Shown here: positions 16,713 to 24,525 of the stretch, one piece after another | How the letters are laid out: every line of letters starts with the position of its first letter | How positions within the stretch are numbered: the first letter of the stretch is position 1 | NCBI GenBank assembly: GCA_022764085.1 | Contig: JALERP010000065.1 | Span: 1-32,026, forward strand | Reading direction: 5' to 3' | DNA: 32,026 bases | Source of the DNA: Prevotella sp. | GTDB lineage: Bacteria > Bacteroidota > Bacteroidia > Bacteroidales > Bacteroidaceae | Notes under the pieces: model-generated | Told to the model about the DNA's origin: nothing | The model's database searches: none | Seen by the model: the letters and a program-made list of their open reading frames with translations, nothing else | Made by a program: the position numbers and the translations under genes

Positions 16713-16740
16713 GTTAACCTTTTGCTTAACTCTGGTATAA
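16713..16740 (+). promoter_or_regulatory. Shared motif, copy 2 (before second PRTase)
   Basis: GTTAACCT (16713-16720), 13 nt, GGTATAA (16734-16740), ending 29 nt before the second phosphoribosyltransferase ATG. The leader shares AACAATCAAA (16748-16757) with copy 3. A separate promoter only 13 nt after the first PRTase stop suggests the two paralogues can be expressed apart. Confidence 0.8.
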
Positions 16741-16769
16741 GAAGACAAACAATCAAATTCAATTATAAG

Positions 16770-17459
16770 ATGAGAACATATCGTTACATCACCGACTATC
16801 TTCCCGTAAGATATGCAGCTGACCAAGTTCAGATTGCACAACGTCAAACATGCTATGATTTTAAAGATGGCATACTTGCGGATTCTGTTAAGAATGATTT
16901 CATAACAACGGCTAAATCCATTACCAATGGAGATGGCAGTGAATGGGTTATTTGCTTCATTCCTGCGTCCACACACGAGAAGACATTACGCCGCTATGCG
17001 AAACTTGCCAATGCATTCCGCCAGCAAGGGTTCGTCGTTGCAGAGAATGCAATTACAAACGCTTACGACACAGAATCGGGCCATCTGAGCGGGAAGTCAG
17101 AGGATCCAATCGCTTCTTTCGAATTCTCCCGCAATGCTTTTGTGGGAAAGAAGGTAATACTTATTGATGATATCATCACAAGAGGTACCACTTTTAACAA
17201 GACTGCGGATAAACTCGAATCTATGGGTGCGGTCTGTGTTACCGGGCTGTTCCTTGCAAAAACCATCAATCCCGATTATGTAGGATACTCCTCTGGCATG
17301 TACGAACCTGACGATGAGCCATACTACGATGATTACTACGAAGAAGAAACCTATGATAACTACAACGGTTCTTATGCTCAGGATGTAGAGGGATGGTCTG
17401 ACCAAGATATAGACGATGTATTAGACGGCGATCCCGATGCGTACTGGAATATTGACTAA
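16770..17459 (+). CDS. ComF-like phosphoribosyltransferase 2 with acidic tail
   Basis: A 229-aa paralogue of the preceding PRTase. Conserved positions include YLPVRYAA (10-17), YDFKDG (29-34), WVICFIPAS (59-67) and the PRPP motif VILIDDIITRGTTF (129-142). It carries an extra C-terminal tail of about 45 residues (185-229) that is almost all Asp, Glu, Tyr and Asn and is absent from the first copy. The tail could mimic nucleic acid or bind the basic partners nearby. The ATG at 16770 is preferred on leader length. DprA follows after 19 bases, so this paralogue is the one most directly coupled to DprA. Confidence 0.88.
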   Translation: MRTYRYITDYLPVRYAADQVQIAQRQTCYDFKDGILADSVKNDFITTAKSITNGDGSEWVICFIPASTHEKTLRRYAKLANAFRQQGFVVAENAITNAYDTESGHLSGKSEDPIASFEFSRNAFVGKKVILIDDIITRGTTFNKTADKLESMGAVCVTGLFLAKTINPDYVGYSSGMYEPDDEPYYDDYYEEETYDNYNGSYAQDVEGWSDQDIDDVLDGDPDAYWNID

Positions 17460-17478
17460 CAAAAACTCAGATAATAAA

Positions 17479-18447
17479 ATGGCATTGAATACAGAGCTGC
17501 TGATTACCCTTCAGCAAGTAAAGGGAATCGGTAATAAGACAATTCTTAAACTCGCGAAACAAGTATCAGCAAAAGATATTGAAGAGTTGTGCGATATGTG
17601 GCCGACTCTTGCAGACAAGCGACTACAGAAAGTATCTAAGGAAGACTTATATGCTGCTAACAGAAACGCTTACAAGATAATTGAAGCGTCAGAAAACGCA
17701 GGGATTGGTATCATTTCATACTTCGAGGACGCTTTCCCGGAAATACTAAGGGGCTGCACTGACGAAGATGGCAAGAGTAACCCTCCGTTGGTTTTGTACT
17801 ACAGAGGAAACCTTAAAGCATTGGATGCTCCAGGCATAGCTGTAATTGGGACTCGCGAACCGACTGCAACAGGAGTGAATGCAGGACATTACTTCTCAGA
17901 AGAACTTGCCAGACATGGATTTAATATCGTGTCAGGATTAGCTATCGGTTGTGATACTGCAGGTCACGAGGGAGCATTGGCAGCAGGAGGACTTACTACA
18001 GCCTTTCTTGCTAATGGACTTTCGTGGGAAAACATATACCCTCAGGAGAACCAGAACCTGGCAAGAAGAATCGTGGAAAAGGGTGGGCTTCTTTTGTCGG
18101 AATATCCAATAGGGCACCAAGGCGGCAGATACAATTTCATTGAGCGAGATAGACTTCAAGCAGGATTAGCATATGCCACATTGGTGGTTCAGACCGGCCC
18201 AACGGGCGGTACGATGCATGCGGTTCGTGCTACGATTCAAGCAGGGAAACCTCTGTATGCAGTCCAATTCAATCGCCAGGAAGATCTGCTGGCTCCTAAG
18301 ACACAAGGCAACATTAAGTTGTTGAACGATGGCGCTGCCAAACCTTTTTGCACGAAGGATATGCCAGCAATTATCAAATCGCTAAAGGGACTTGCTGAGA
18401 AAAAAGTTAAAGAGAGTTTTCAACGCAACTTGTTTGATTTTGACTGA
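17479..18447 (+). CDS. dprA-like: DprA/SMF-like protein
   Basis: A 322-aa DprA-type protein. An N-terminal helix-hairpin-helix region (residues 5-35, LQQVKGIGNKTILKLAK) precedes the Rossmann-like SMF domain (about 110-300). The latter has IAVIGTREPTATG, VSGLAIGCDTAGHEGAL, LANGLSWENIYPQEN and GLLLSEYPIG. The usual FxxRNRI(I)AGL motif reads FIERDRLQAGLA here, and the following LVVQTGPTGGTMHAV replaces the common SGSLITA. No C-terminal winged helix is evident. DprA loads RecA on incoming single-stranded DNA; on mobile elements such homologues pair with PRTases (ShosTA-like) and may act as antitoxin or sensor. The ATG at 17479 is 19 bases after the PRTase. Confidence 0.9.
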   Translation: MALNTELLITLQQVKGIGNKTILKLAKQVSAKDIEELCDMWPTLADKRLQKVSKEDLYAANRNAYKIIEASENAGIGIISYFEDAFPEILRGCTDEDGKSNPPLVLYYRGNLKALDAPGIAVIGTREPTATGVNAGHYFSEELARHGFNIVSGLAIGCDTAGHEGALAAGGLTTAFLANGLSWENIYPQENQNLARRIVEKGGLLLSEYPIGHQGGRYNFIERDRLQAGLAYATLVVQTGPTGGTMHAVRATIQAGKPLYAVQFNRQEDLLAPKTQGNIKLLNDGAAKPFCTKDMPAIIKSLKGLAEKKVKESFQRNLFDFD

Positions 18448-18453
18448 AAGGCA

Positions 18454-18951
18454 ATGAAGAACGTAATTTTTGATCTGGATTTGACCTTGGTCGATACCAC
18501 CTGTCTTGAACCTGCAAGACATAGTAGGAACTGGAACGAAGCATACCGCTTGATACCTCAAACACGGATGTATGACGGAATGAATGATGTCCTTGAAATC
18601 ATACGAAAGAACAACATCAATGTCGTTATCGTCAGCACATCCCCACGTCCTTACGTAGAGAAACTGGTAGAGCATTACAACATACCGGCAAAGTGGATTG
18701 TTAGCTATCATGATGCCAAACCGATAAAACCACATCCTGCCCCGATGATAAAAGCCCTGCAACTAATGAACGTTCATGCAGATGATACGGTTAGCTTTGG
18801 CGACAGGGCAATAGATATCGAGGCTTCTAATGCCGCGGGCATCGAAAGCGTAGCTTGCATGTGGGGAACAAAAGAGCGCAGTGCTTTATTGGCCTCCCAT
18901 TACAAACATATAATCATCAAACCGCAAGAAATCTTGACACTAATAAGATGA
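18454..18951 (+). CDS. HAD-superfamily phosphatase
   Basis: A 165-aa HAD hydrolase with all four motifs. Motif I is IFDLDLTLVDT (residues 4-14, nucleophile Asp and acid/base Asp). Motif II is VIVSTS (about 65-70). The motif III lysine is in KPIKPHPAP (about 90-98), and motif IV is SFGDRAIDIEAS (about 112-123). It has a small helical cap and resembles the phosphoglycolate-phosphatase group. It starts six bases after the DprA stop and overlaps the next small gene by four bases, so it belongs to the PRTase-DprA operon. It could act on a phosphorylated nucleotide or ribose product linked to the PRTases; the substrate is inference. Confidence 0.88.
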   Translation: MKNVIFDLDLTLVDTTCLEPARHSRNWNEAYRLIPQTRMYDGMNDVLEIIRKNNINVVIVSTSPRPYVEKLVEHYNIPAKWIVSYHDAKPIKPHPAPMIKALQLMNVHADDTVSFGDRAIDIEASNAAGIESVACMWGTKERSALLASHYKHIIIKPQEILTLIR

Positions 18952-19106
18952 AGATTCCTGGATTAAGTTTCTCTTGGAAGAGAGCATTAGGCGTAACTCA
19001 CCTAAAGAGAGAGTTCACAAAAGCGACTGGGATCCCAACCACAAAATCTGGAGTGGAAAGAAAGATAGGATCTGCAATTATCAAAACTGTTTTCAAGAAA
19101 AAATAA
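18948..19106 (+). CDS. 52-aa basic protein
   Basis: A small, very basic protein starting MKIPGLSFSWKRALGVTHLK and ending in a Lys-rich tail. Its ATG overlaps the HAD gene stop (ATGA), strong evidence for real, coupled translation. The motif SWKRALGVT...GIPTTKSGVERKIG resembles short, widespread basic proteins I have seen annotated only as hypothetical. It could bind nucleic acid, or the acidic tail of the second PRTase; both are inference. A longer frame starting at 18855 lies inside the HAD gene and is rejected. Confidence 0.75.
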   Translation: MKIPGLSFSWKRALGVTHLKREFTKATGIPTTKSGVERKIGSAIIKTVFKKK

Positions 19107-19110
19107 AGTT

Positions 19111-19143
19111 GGAAGGTTCGGGGATTGATCCCTGAATCTTTCC
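19111..19143 (+). repeat. Imperfect hairpin just before retropepsin gene
   Basis: GGAAGGTTCGGGGAT (19111-19125) pairs with ATCCCTGAATCTTTCC (19128-19143) through a stem of about 13-15 bp with G-U wobbles and one bulge, closed by a small loop. It lies between the 52-aa gene and the following start codon, with no T-run after it. It may be an attenuator, an RNA-processing site or a translational control element. It also has a faint likeness to a tRNA T-arm, but no tRNA is present. Confidence 0.55.
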
Positions 19144-19149
19144 ACACTT

Positions 19150-20004
19150 ATGTGTAAATTCATGAAATATAGGGAAAGCGTAAAGGCTAGATTGATAGAG
19201 ACAGAAGAAGGCTTCTATGTAATTGCAGGAACGATTCGTAAGGAATCCGGTATGTCTTCCTCTTACTTTTTGGTAGACACGGGAGCGTCAAACAGTATTT
19301 TTATTGCAGATGTGGCTACCCATATCCTAGGCAAATCTTTGTTGGTTGGACTTGGTCGCACCATTCATTCCTATACAGGTATGGTATCACTGTCAATTTC
19401 CAATGTCAGAGTCATGATGGAGGCACATTTGGTTGAAAGAAGTATGCTGCCTTCCATCAAAGGCTACGCTATATCTGGAATACTGGGGTCCGATTTCTTT
19501 CTATCGAATAAAGTGGTATTGGATTTTTCGACGAGCGAATTGTATCAACAGACTTCACAAAGGAGTGATACGATCTATGGCTGCTTTCCAATGTCTCTCG
19601 GGATGGAAAGCTATAAGGTGCCAATGCTAATGCTGGAAAACGCGGGAGGATGTTTCTTCTTTATCGTTGATTCAGGCTCTGATATAAACATTATATCTGC
19701 CAACAGTTTGGAGCGCATTCAAGATGTTACGAAAGAAGGCTCTGAGTCTTTCTGCATTCAGAGTTTGGCGGCTTGCTCTCAAAGTGTGGAATATATCATT
19801 CCATTCCAAATCCATTCATTAACGGGTAGGCAACAAATTATGGAACGTTTCGCATGTCCAGTGACAGGCGGGAAGGACGTAAAATGCCAGGATGCACTGT
19901 TTGATATAAATGGTGTTGTCGGCAATGCTTTCCTGCGGAAGCATAAAATGGTTCTGGACTATCATCAAAAACTTTTTTATTCTATGACTGGTTTTGGATG
20001 TTAA
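19150..20004 (+). CDS. Two-lobed retropepsin-like aspartic protease
   Basis: A 284-aa protein holding two retropepsin-like units in one chain. Lobe 1 has FLVDTGASNSIF (Asp43) and the later hallmark GILGSDFF...VLDF (about 110-126). Lobe 2 has FFIVDSGSDINII (Asp174) and GVVGNAFLRKHKMVLDY (about 255-271). Both catalytic Asp-Thr/Ser-Gly triads are present, so it could fold like pepsin within one polypeptide. Retroviral and most bacterial retropepsins instead dimerise. No signal peptide is seen, so it is probably cytoplasmic. An alternative ATG lies at 19162. Its TAA stop lies inside the first half of the third promoter-like motif. The substrate is unknown. Confidence 0.85.
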   Translation: MCKFMKYRESVKARLIETEEGFYVIAGTIRKESGMSSSYFLVDTGASNSIFIADVATHILGKSLLVGLGRTIHSYTGMVSLSISNVRVMMEAHLVERSMLPSIKGYAISGILGSDFFLSNKVVLDFSTSELYQQTSQRSDTIYGCFPMSLGMESYKVPMLMLENAGGCFFFIVDSGSDINIISANSLERIQDVTKEGSESFCIQSLAACSQSVEYIIPFQIHSLTGRQQIMERFACPVTGGKDVKCQDALFDINGVVGNAFLRKHKMVLDYHQKLFYSMTGFGC

Positions 20005-20027
20005 CCTTTTGCATGGCCTTGGTATAA
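20000..20027 (+). promoter_or_regulatory. Shared motif, copy 3 (before zinc-finger-like gene)
   Basis: GTTAACCT (20000-20007), 13 nt, GGTATAA (20021-20027), ending 28 nt before the preferred ATG at 20056. The TAA of GTTAACCT is also the stop codon of the preceding retropepsin gene. The leader carries AACAATCAAA (20035-20044), shared with copy 2. Confidence 0.8.
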
Positions 20028-20055
20028 GATGATGAACAATCAAAAATATATCATT

Positions 20056-20889
20056 ATGAATACGAAGGTAAAAAACATCCTTAAGCATTGGAAGAAGTCC
20101 ATTGAGAGATACAACAAAATTGATGAATGGAACTTCTCTGAGAATGTATCAGTATTAAGTCGCTACATTCGCAACAACGAGAACAATGGAAGTAAAGACC
20201 TTAAGGGTCTCATCCGTTCGCTTCGTGATAACATTCTCTGCCCCAATCCTAACTTGGAACAGATCGTGCAGACTATAGAGAAGGCGTTAGTAGCGCTGGA
20301 TCCTCCTGCAATATGTATGTTCTCAAAGAAGGTCAATGGCCGAATCAAAATTGCAGGACAGGAGAGCCGCTTCAAAGGTGAAACGGGACACCTGTTCAAA
20401 GAGAGGCTCAAATTCAAGGAAGGTATGCTACTCAGAAATTTTGACATTGAGACTGAATGCGCAAAAGATTCTCGCAAGGTGCGTAGAATCGTGGAAAAAC
20501 GTATGAGCCAAGCATATCATCGTATGAACAAACGGGCAAAGGATGGAGATTCTCATGAAGCCAATAGCGAAAGATATTGGATGAAAAGAGCAACATCCTA
20601 TCAACTCCACAATATTGGTCAGGTCGAGAATGTCAAATGTTTGTCCAGAGGCTTGTCAACACACTGGAAAAGATGCTACGATCCTCAAACTGGAGAGATA
20701 GTATTCAAGAAAAAAATGGCTTATTCGACATTGGAGGAAGCTCTGAAAGCCATAGACGAATGGTACTTATTCCATCCGGAAGAAAAGCGCCCGATGGAGG
20801 CCTATAAATGCTCGCACTGTAAGAAGTGGCATATTGGACATAAATCTGAATATATAGAAATTCTTGAACCCCAGAATTCTATTGCATAA
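20056..20889 (+). CDS. Uncharacterised protein with C-terminal zinc-finger-like motif
   Basis: A 277-aa basic, largely helical protein with no signal peptide. Near its C-terminus AYKCSHCKKWHIGH gives a C-x2-C-x3-W-H-x2-H pattern, a compact zinc-binding motif seen at the ends of various phage and mobile-element proteins. The middle contains FKGETGHLFKERLKFKEGML and KRMSQAYHRMNKRAKDGDS. No enzyme motif is recognised. The ATG at 20056 is preferred over 20029 because it leaves a 28-nt leader after the promoter-like motif, as in the PRTase genes. It is followed by the TPR-retropepsin gene. Nucleic-acid binding is a guess from the motif and charge. Confidence 0.75.
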   Translation: MNTKVKNILKHWKKSIERYNKIDEWNFSENVSVLSRYIRNNENNGSKDLKGLIRSLRDNILCPNPNLEQIVQTIEKALVALDPPAICMFSKKVNGRIKIAGQESRFKGETGHLFKERLKFKEGMLLRNFDIETECAKDSRKVRRIVEKRMSQAYHRMNKRAKDGDSHEANSERYWMKRATSYQLHNIGQVENVKCLSRGLSTHWKRCYDPQTGEIVFKKKMAYSTLEEALKAIDEWYLFHPEEKRPMEAYKCSHCKKWHIGHKSEYIEILEPQNSIA

Positions 20890-20935
20890 GGCAAACATTG
20901 AATGCGGGATTAACATCATTAAACAATATAAGAAC

Positions 20936-22975
20936 ATGAAACACCTGTTATTACTTGTCGCGCTGATATTTGCAGGAGCGACTACTATGGCTCAAAACCG
21001 TCCCGAGTCATTCAATTACAAAAGAGGACTGGAAGGCATCCAAAACGAGAACTTGGACGAGGCGTTGGAGTATTTCAACAAGGATTTAAAGGAGAATACC
21101 AAGAACGGTTACTCCTACTCGTGGATTGCCATGATTTACAATCGCAACGAGGAATATGGAAAAGCTCTCAATGCTGCCAATATGGCTATCAAGTACCTTC
21201 CGAAGAAGGATCAGGAGTACATTGAGTTCGCTTATGCCACAAGAGGGAACATCTACCTGAATCTTGAGGATACCACTAAGGCGATAAACGACTATACGTC
21301 AGCTATCAATCTGTGCCCTAATAGCTACGAGCTATACGAAAATCGGGCGGACATCTATTTTGAGCAGGCGCAATATGACCTTGCTGATGCTGATTATCAG
21401 AAATATGTAAAACTAAACCCTGGAGGTGTTATGGGCTACATGGGACTTGGTAGAAATGCGAATGCAAAAAAGGAATGGGATGCAGCCATTAAACAATTCG
21501 ACTACGTCGTTAAGCTTGCAAGCGATTATCCTTCAGGGTATTCGTTCAGGGCTGAAGCATACATCGGCCTGAAAAAGTGGGATGATGCCACAAATGACCT
21601 CATTAGCGCACTCAATTTGGACTGGGACAGGAAAGCTATCTATCTGATGTGTCATCTTGAGAATCCAGCTACCACCATGATGACTGCAAAGCTTCGAGTA
21701 CAGGCGGCCAAGAACCCCAACGAGCCGAAATGGCCATATCTACAGGGTTTGCTATATGAGCAGAACAAGCAACATGAGAAAGCGATAAAGGCATATAATG
21801 ATGCGATAGAAAAAGAGCCATCTTCGGTCATTTATTATCGTATAGCAATGTGTCAATATGAGGAAGGACTTTTCAATGAGTCATTGCAGAGTATAGACAG
21901 GGCTTTGGAGTTAGATTCTACAGACGTGGATTTGATGTCATATAAAGCCAATGTCTATTATGAGATGGGCAAGCCAGACCTTGCTATCAGAGAATGGGAC
22001 AAAGTGCTGGCATTTCAACCTGACTTTGCTTGGGGTTACTACCGACGGGGATGGTTCAAGGATCTTTGCAATGACATGGATGGCGCTATTGAAGACTTGA
22101 CCATGTCTATCGTTCTTGATCCAGAATATGCATATGCCTTTGCATGCCGCGGAGATGTCTATACCAAACAAGGACAGCACGAACTGGCTGAAGCAGACTA
22201 TAGAAAGGTCATAGAACTGGAAAACACGCCCGAGAAATATGAATGCATTCAGTATGCTTATCTCGGCCTTGGTCAAAAGGACAAAGCCATAGCAGCCATG
22301 GATACTATCATTGCTCGTGATCCGAAGGATGCCGGCAACTACTATGATGCAACTTGCATCTATTCCAAGATGCAGGACACGGAGAATGCCCTGAAGAACC
22401 TGGAGAAAGCTCTCGAACTTGGGTATAGCCGATTCGCACACATTGAGCGTGATGACGATATGGACTTCATTAGAAATACAGAAGAGTTCAAGGCTCTGCT
22501 CGACAAATATAAGTCCAAGAAGTCTGAGACTGGCAGGCAGACCGGAGCCATCCTTGGAGATGGAATGGAATCCGACATGATTGTGACGGAAATCCCGTTT
22601 GTCAAAGAGTCCGGTGTGTGCAAGGTGAATTGTCACATCAATGGGCTGCCATTACATTTCATCTTTGATACGGGGGCCAGTGACGTAACGTTGTCAATGG
22701 TTGAAGCTACGTTCATGATGAAGAATGGCTACCTTAGCAGGAATGACGTTGTTGGCAAGCAGCGATACATGAACGCTGAGGGGGATGTAAACGTGGGCAC
22801 CGTTATCAACCTGAAAAAAGTGTCTTTTGGAGAACTTGAGCTAAACAATGTCCGAGCCTCGGTTGTTCGAAGTCAGAAAGCTCCTCTCTTGTTGGGGCAA
22901 AGCGTTTTGAGCCGTCTTGGGAAAATTGAGATTGATAATCCTGGCCGTGTGCTGAAAATCACCCACAGAAAATAA
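20936..22975 (+). CDS. Secreted TPR protein fused to retropepsin-like domain
   Basis: A 679-aa exported protein. A signal peptide (residues 1-20, ending TTMAQ) is followed by a long array of TPR units (about 25-525). Clear repeats include NRPESFNYKRGLEGIQNENL, YLNLEDTTKAINDYTSAINL, AQYDLADADYQKYVKLNP and GWFKDLCNDMDGAIEDLTMS. The C-terminal 120 residues are a single retropepsin-like domain with FIFDTGASDVTLS (Asp at about 584) and LLLGQSVLSRLGKIEIDN. One active-site triad implies dimerisation for activity. It would act in the periplasm or at the surface, with the TPR part selecting partners. The ATG at 20936 gives the signal peptide; the earlier frame start at 20864 overlaps the previous gene. 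Confidence 0.9.
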   Translation: MKHLLLLVALIFAGATTMAQNRPESFNYKRGLEGIQNENLDEALEYFNKDLKENTKNGYSYSWIAMIYNRNEEYGKALNAANMAIKYLPKKDQEYIEFAYATRGNIYLNLEDTTKAINDYTSAINLCPNSYELYENRADIYFEQAQYDLADADYQKYVKLNPGGVMGYMGLGRNANAKKEWDAAIKQFDYVVKLASDYPSGYSFRAEAYIGLKKWDDATNDLISALNLDWDRKAIYLMCHLENPATTMMTAKLRVQAAKNPNEPKWPYLQGLLYEQNKQHEKAIKAYNDAIEKEPSSVIYYRIAMCQYEEGLFNESLQSIDRALELDSTDVDLMSYKANVYYEMGKPDLAIREWDKVLAFQPDFAWGYYRRGWFKDLCNDMDGAIEDLTMSIVLDPEYAYAFACRGDVYTKQGQHELAEADYRKVIELENTPEKYECIQYAYLGLGQKDKAIAAMDTIIARDPKDAGNYYDATCIYSKMQDTENALKNLEKALELGYSRFAHIERDDDMDFIRNTEEFKALLDKYKSKKSETGRQTGAILGDGMESDMIVTEIPFVKESGVCKVNCHINGLPLHFIFDTGASDVTLSMVEATFMMKNGYLSRNDVVGKQRYMNAEGDVNVGTVINLKKVSFGELELNNVRASVVRSQKAPLLLGQSVLSRLGKIEIDNPGRVLKITHRK

Positions 22976-22989
22976 AGATGGTCTTTCCT

Positions 22990-23017
22990 GTTAACCTATT
23001 CACTCGGATTGGTATAA
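22990..23017 (+). promoter_or_regulatory. Shared motif, copy 4 (before repeat-protein gene)
   Basis: GTTAACCT (22990-22997), 13 nt, GGTATAA (23011-23017), ending 42 nt before the ATG at 23060. It lies in the short gap after the TPR-retropepsin gene and would drive the repeat protein and probably the three genes after it. Confidence 0.8.
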
Positions 23018-23059
23018 GGGGAAAAGGTTACATATATCAACAACAAAACATACAAGAAT

Positions 23060-23611
23060 ATGAAGAAGATCTTTTCAACGGTCGCAGCTTGCATGCTTGC
23101 AACTATTTCGGCATTCGCCCAGTACAATGTCGGCACTTCTACAACAACGAAGACCGATATGTTCGGTAATACTGTGACGACTCATCGTGATGAATATGGA
23201 AGAACTACGGGTACTTCCACAACCAGTAGAACGGACATGTTCGGCAACACAACTACCACACATAGAGATGCGTATGGCCGAACAATTGGTACCTCTACCA
23301 CTGGCAGAACTGATATGTTTGGCAATACCACCACGACTCACCGAAATGAGTACGGACAAACTACTGGTACATCAACCACTGGAAGAACAGACATGTTCGG
23401 CAATACGACTACGACCCATCGCAACTCGTACGGGCTGTCAACTGGCACTTCCACAACAGGAAGAACGGATATGTTTGGCAATACGACGACTACCCATCGC
23501 AATTCTTATGGTCAATCAACTGGTACGTCTACCACAGGTAGAACGGATATGTTTGGTAATACCACTACGCAGCAGCGCAGCAATACGGGATTCGGAATAT
23601 GGACTTGGTAA
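23060..23611 (+). CDS. Secreted Thr-rich 26-aa repeat protein
   Basis: A 183-aa exported protein. The signal peptide (residues 1-21, ending SAFAQ) is followed by six tandem units. Five have 26 residues and the first has 24. The consensus contains TGTSTTGRTDMFGN followed by TTTTHR, and the chain ends TGFGIWTW. The units are rich in Thr, Gly, Arg and Tyr, with no Cys, and look like a beta-rich or fibrous surface protein. No enzymatic motif is seen. Four frames are open across much of the repeat because of its composition, but only this one has a signal peptide. It could be a substrate or decoy for the neighbouring proteases; that is inference. Confidence 0.85.
   Translation: MKKIFSTVAACMLATISAFAQYNVGTSTTTKTDMFGNTVTTHRDEYGRTTGTSTTSRTDMFGNTTTTHRDAYGRTIGTSTTGRTDMFGNTTTTHRNEYGQTTGTSTTGRTDMFGNTTTTHRNSYGLSTGTSTTGRTDMFGNTTTTHRNSYGQSTGTSTTGRTDMFGNTTTQQRSNTGFGIWTW
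23123..23587 (+). repeat. Six tandem ~78-bp coding repeats
   Basis: Six direct repeats (the first 72 bp, then five of 78 bp) encode the ATGTTYGG-containing unit for TDMFGN and its flanks. The copies differ mainly at third codon positions, so the array is not a recent expansion and the protein sequence has been kept by selection. Confidence 0.85.
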
Positions 23612-23628
23612 CTTCAAAACCTACAGAC

Positions 23629-24051
23629 ATGAAAAAGTACTTGATTATGCTGGCTTTTGGCCTCTTTGCGACAACGGGATCTGCTCAGTTGGTGATCAAC
23701 AGTCAATTCAAACCTCTTTCTTATGAAGAACTGATGTTGCATGCCCAAGCGGAAGCATACCGCCAGCAGGAAAGGAAGGAACGTTTCGATGAATACCAAG
23801 ACAGAGCCTATAACTGTTATAATCGGGGCGACTATAACGGATTCATTTATTACTCTGATTATGCTCTGAAGACCGGCTGGTATAATAGTAAGCTCTATTA
23901 TGATAGAGGTGCAGCCTACGAACGACTCCATGAATATGGCAAGGCGAAGAAGGAGTACAAGCGTGCCATCAAGAAAGGTTACTATCCTGCGCAATCGGCA
24001 TACGAGCAGTGCAAGATACACCAAAAGGCTTGGAAGAAAGCGAATAAGTAG
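23629..24051 (+). CDS. Secreted SLR/TPR-like small protein
   Basis: A 140-aa exported protein. The signal peptide covers residues 1-19 (ending GSAQ). A charged helix follows (RQQERKERFDEYQD) and then two TPR/SEL1-like units (about 60-130: YNCYNRGDYNGFIYYSDYAL and YYDRGAAYERLHEYGKAKKE). The end is very basic. It starts 17 bases after the repeat-protein stop. The ATG at 23629 gives a proper signal peptide; an in-frame ATG at 23599 lies inside the repeat gene. It may scaffold the repeat protein or the TPR-retropepsin in the envelope. Confidence 0.8.
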   Translation: MKKYLIMLAFGLFATTGSAQLVINSQFKPLSYEELMLHAQAEAYRQQERKERFDEYQDRAYNCYNRGDYNGFIYYSDYALKTGWYNSKLYYDRGAAYERLHEYGKAKKEYKRAIKKGYYPAQSAYEQCKIHQKAWKKANK

Positions 24052-24074
24052 TTCTCAATAAACACCTATAAGAA

Positions 24075-24485
24075 ATGAAAATGGAATTTCCTTTAACTTA
24101 TGGCCTGCGTAAAACGGGCTTGCCATTGATTTTAACGTCTGGCAAATTGAAGAATGTGTGCTTCCTCATTGATACAGGTTCTACTCACAACTCTATATTC
24201 TCTTTTGTTTACGACCATTTTAAAGATGAGTTTCAGATTCAGGAAGAGATGCAAAAAACTATGGGAATAGAGGGTAACTATCAGGAGTGCCAGACGGTAG
24301 AAGCCACTTTTAATTTTGAGGGAACAGACTATACTTCCACATTTATGATTATGGATGCAACTAGTGCAATGGCCCAAGTTCAGGAAGAAACAGGCATACA
24401 GATACATGGTATACTCGGTATCCAATTTCTGCTGGAACACAAATGGATCATTGACTTTGAGAAACGAACAGTTTCTTGTCCATAA
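24075..24485 (+). CDS. Single-domain retropepsin-like aspartic protease
   Basis: A 136-aa protein that is a retropepsin-like domain on its own. It has CFLIDTGSTHNSIF (catalytic Asp at about 34), a flap region around 75-95 and the C-terminal hallmark GILGIQFLLEHKWIIDF (about 113-129). No signal peptide is seen, so it is probably cytoplasmic and would need to dimerise. It is the third retropepsin-like protein of the island. It starts 23 bases after the secreted SLR gene. Its segment LKNVCFLIDTGS aligns by eye with VKNIGFSFGVDTKR of the 132-aa protein at 29792, which lacks the glycine. Confidence 0.85.
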   Translation: MKMEFPLTYGLRKTGLPLILTSGKLKNVCFLIDTGSTHNSIFSFVYDHFKDEFQIQEEMQKTMGIEGNYQECQTVEATFNFEGTDYTSTFMIMDATSAMAQVQEETGIQIHGILGIQFLLEHKWIIDFEKRTVSCP

Positions 24486-24525
24486 TGCTTGGTTCGCTAA
24501 ACATTCAAAGATAGAATATACCCAT

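Noticed and set aside
19111..19143. tRNA-like 3' end (GGTTCG and CCTGAATC-type sequence)
   Set aside because: No acceptor, D or anticodon arms could be found around it, so it is treated only as a hairpin.
21938..22636. Minus-strand 232-aa open frame inside the TPR-retropepsin gene
   Set aside because: Antisense shadow; the plus-strand protein has a signal peptide, TPR units and an active-site motif.
23075..23726. Other long open frames across the 78-bp repeats
   Set aside because: Periodic composition keeps several frames open; only the plus frame from 23060 has a signal peptide.
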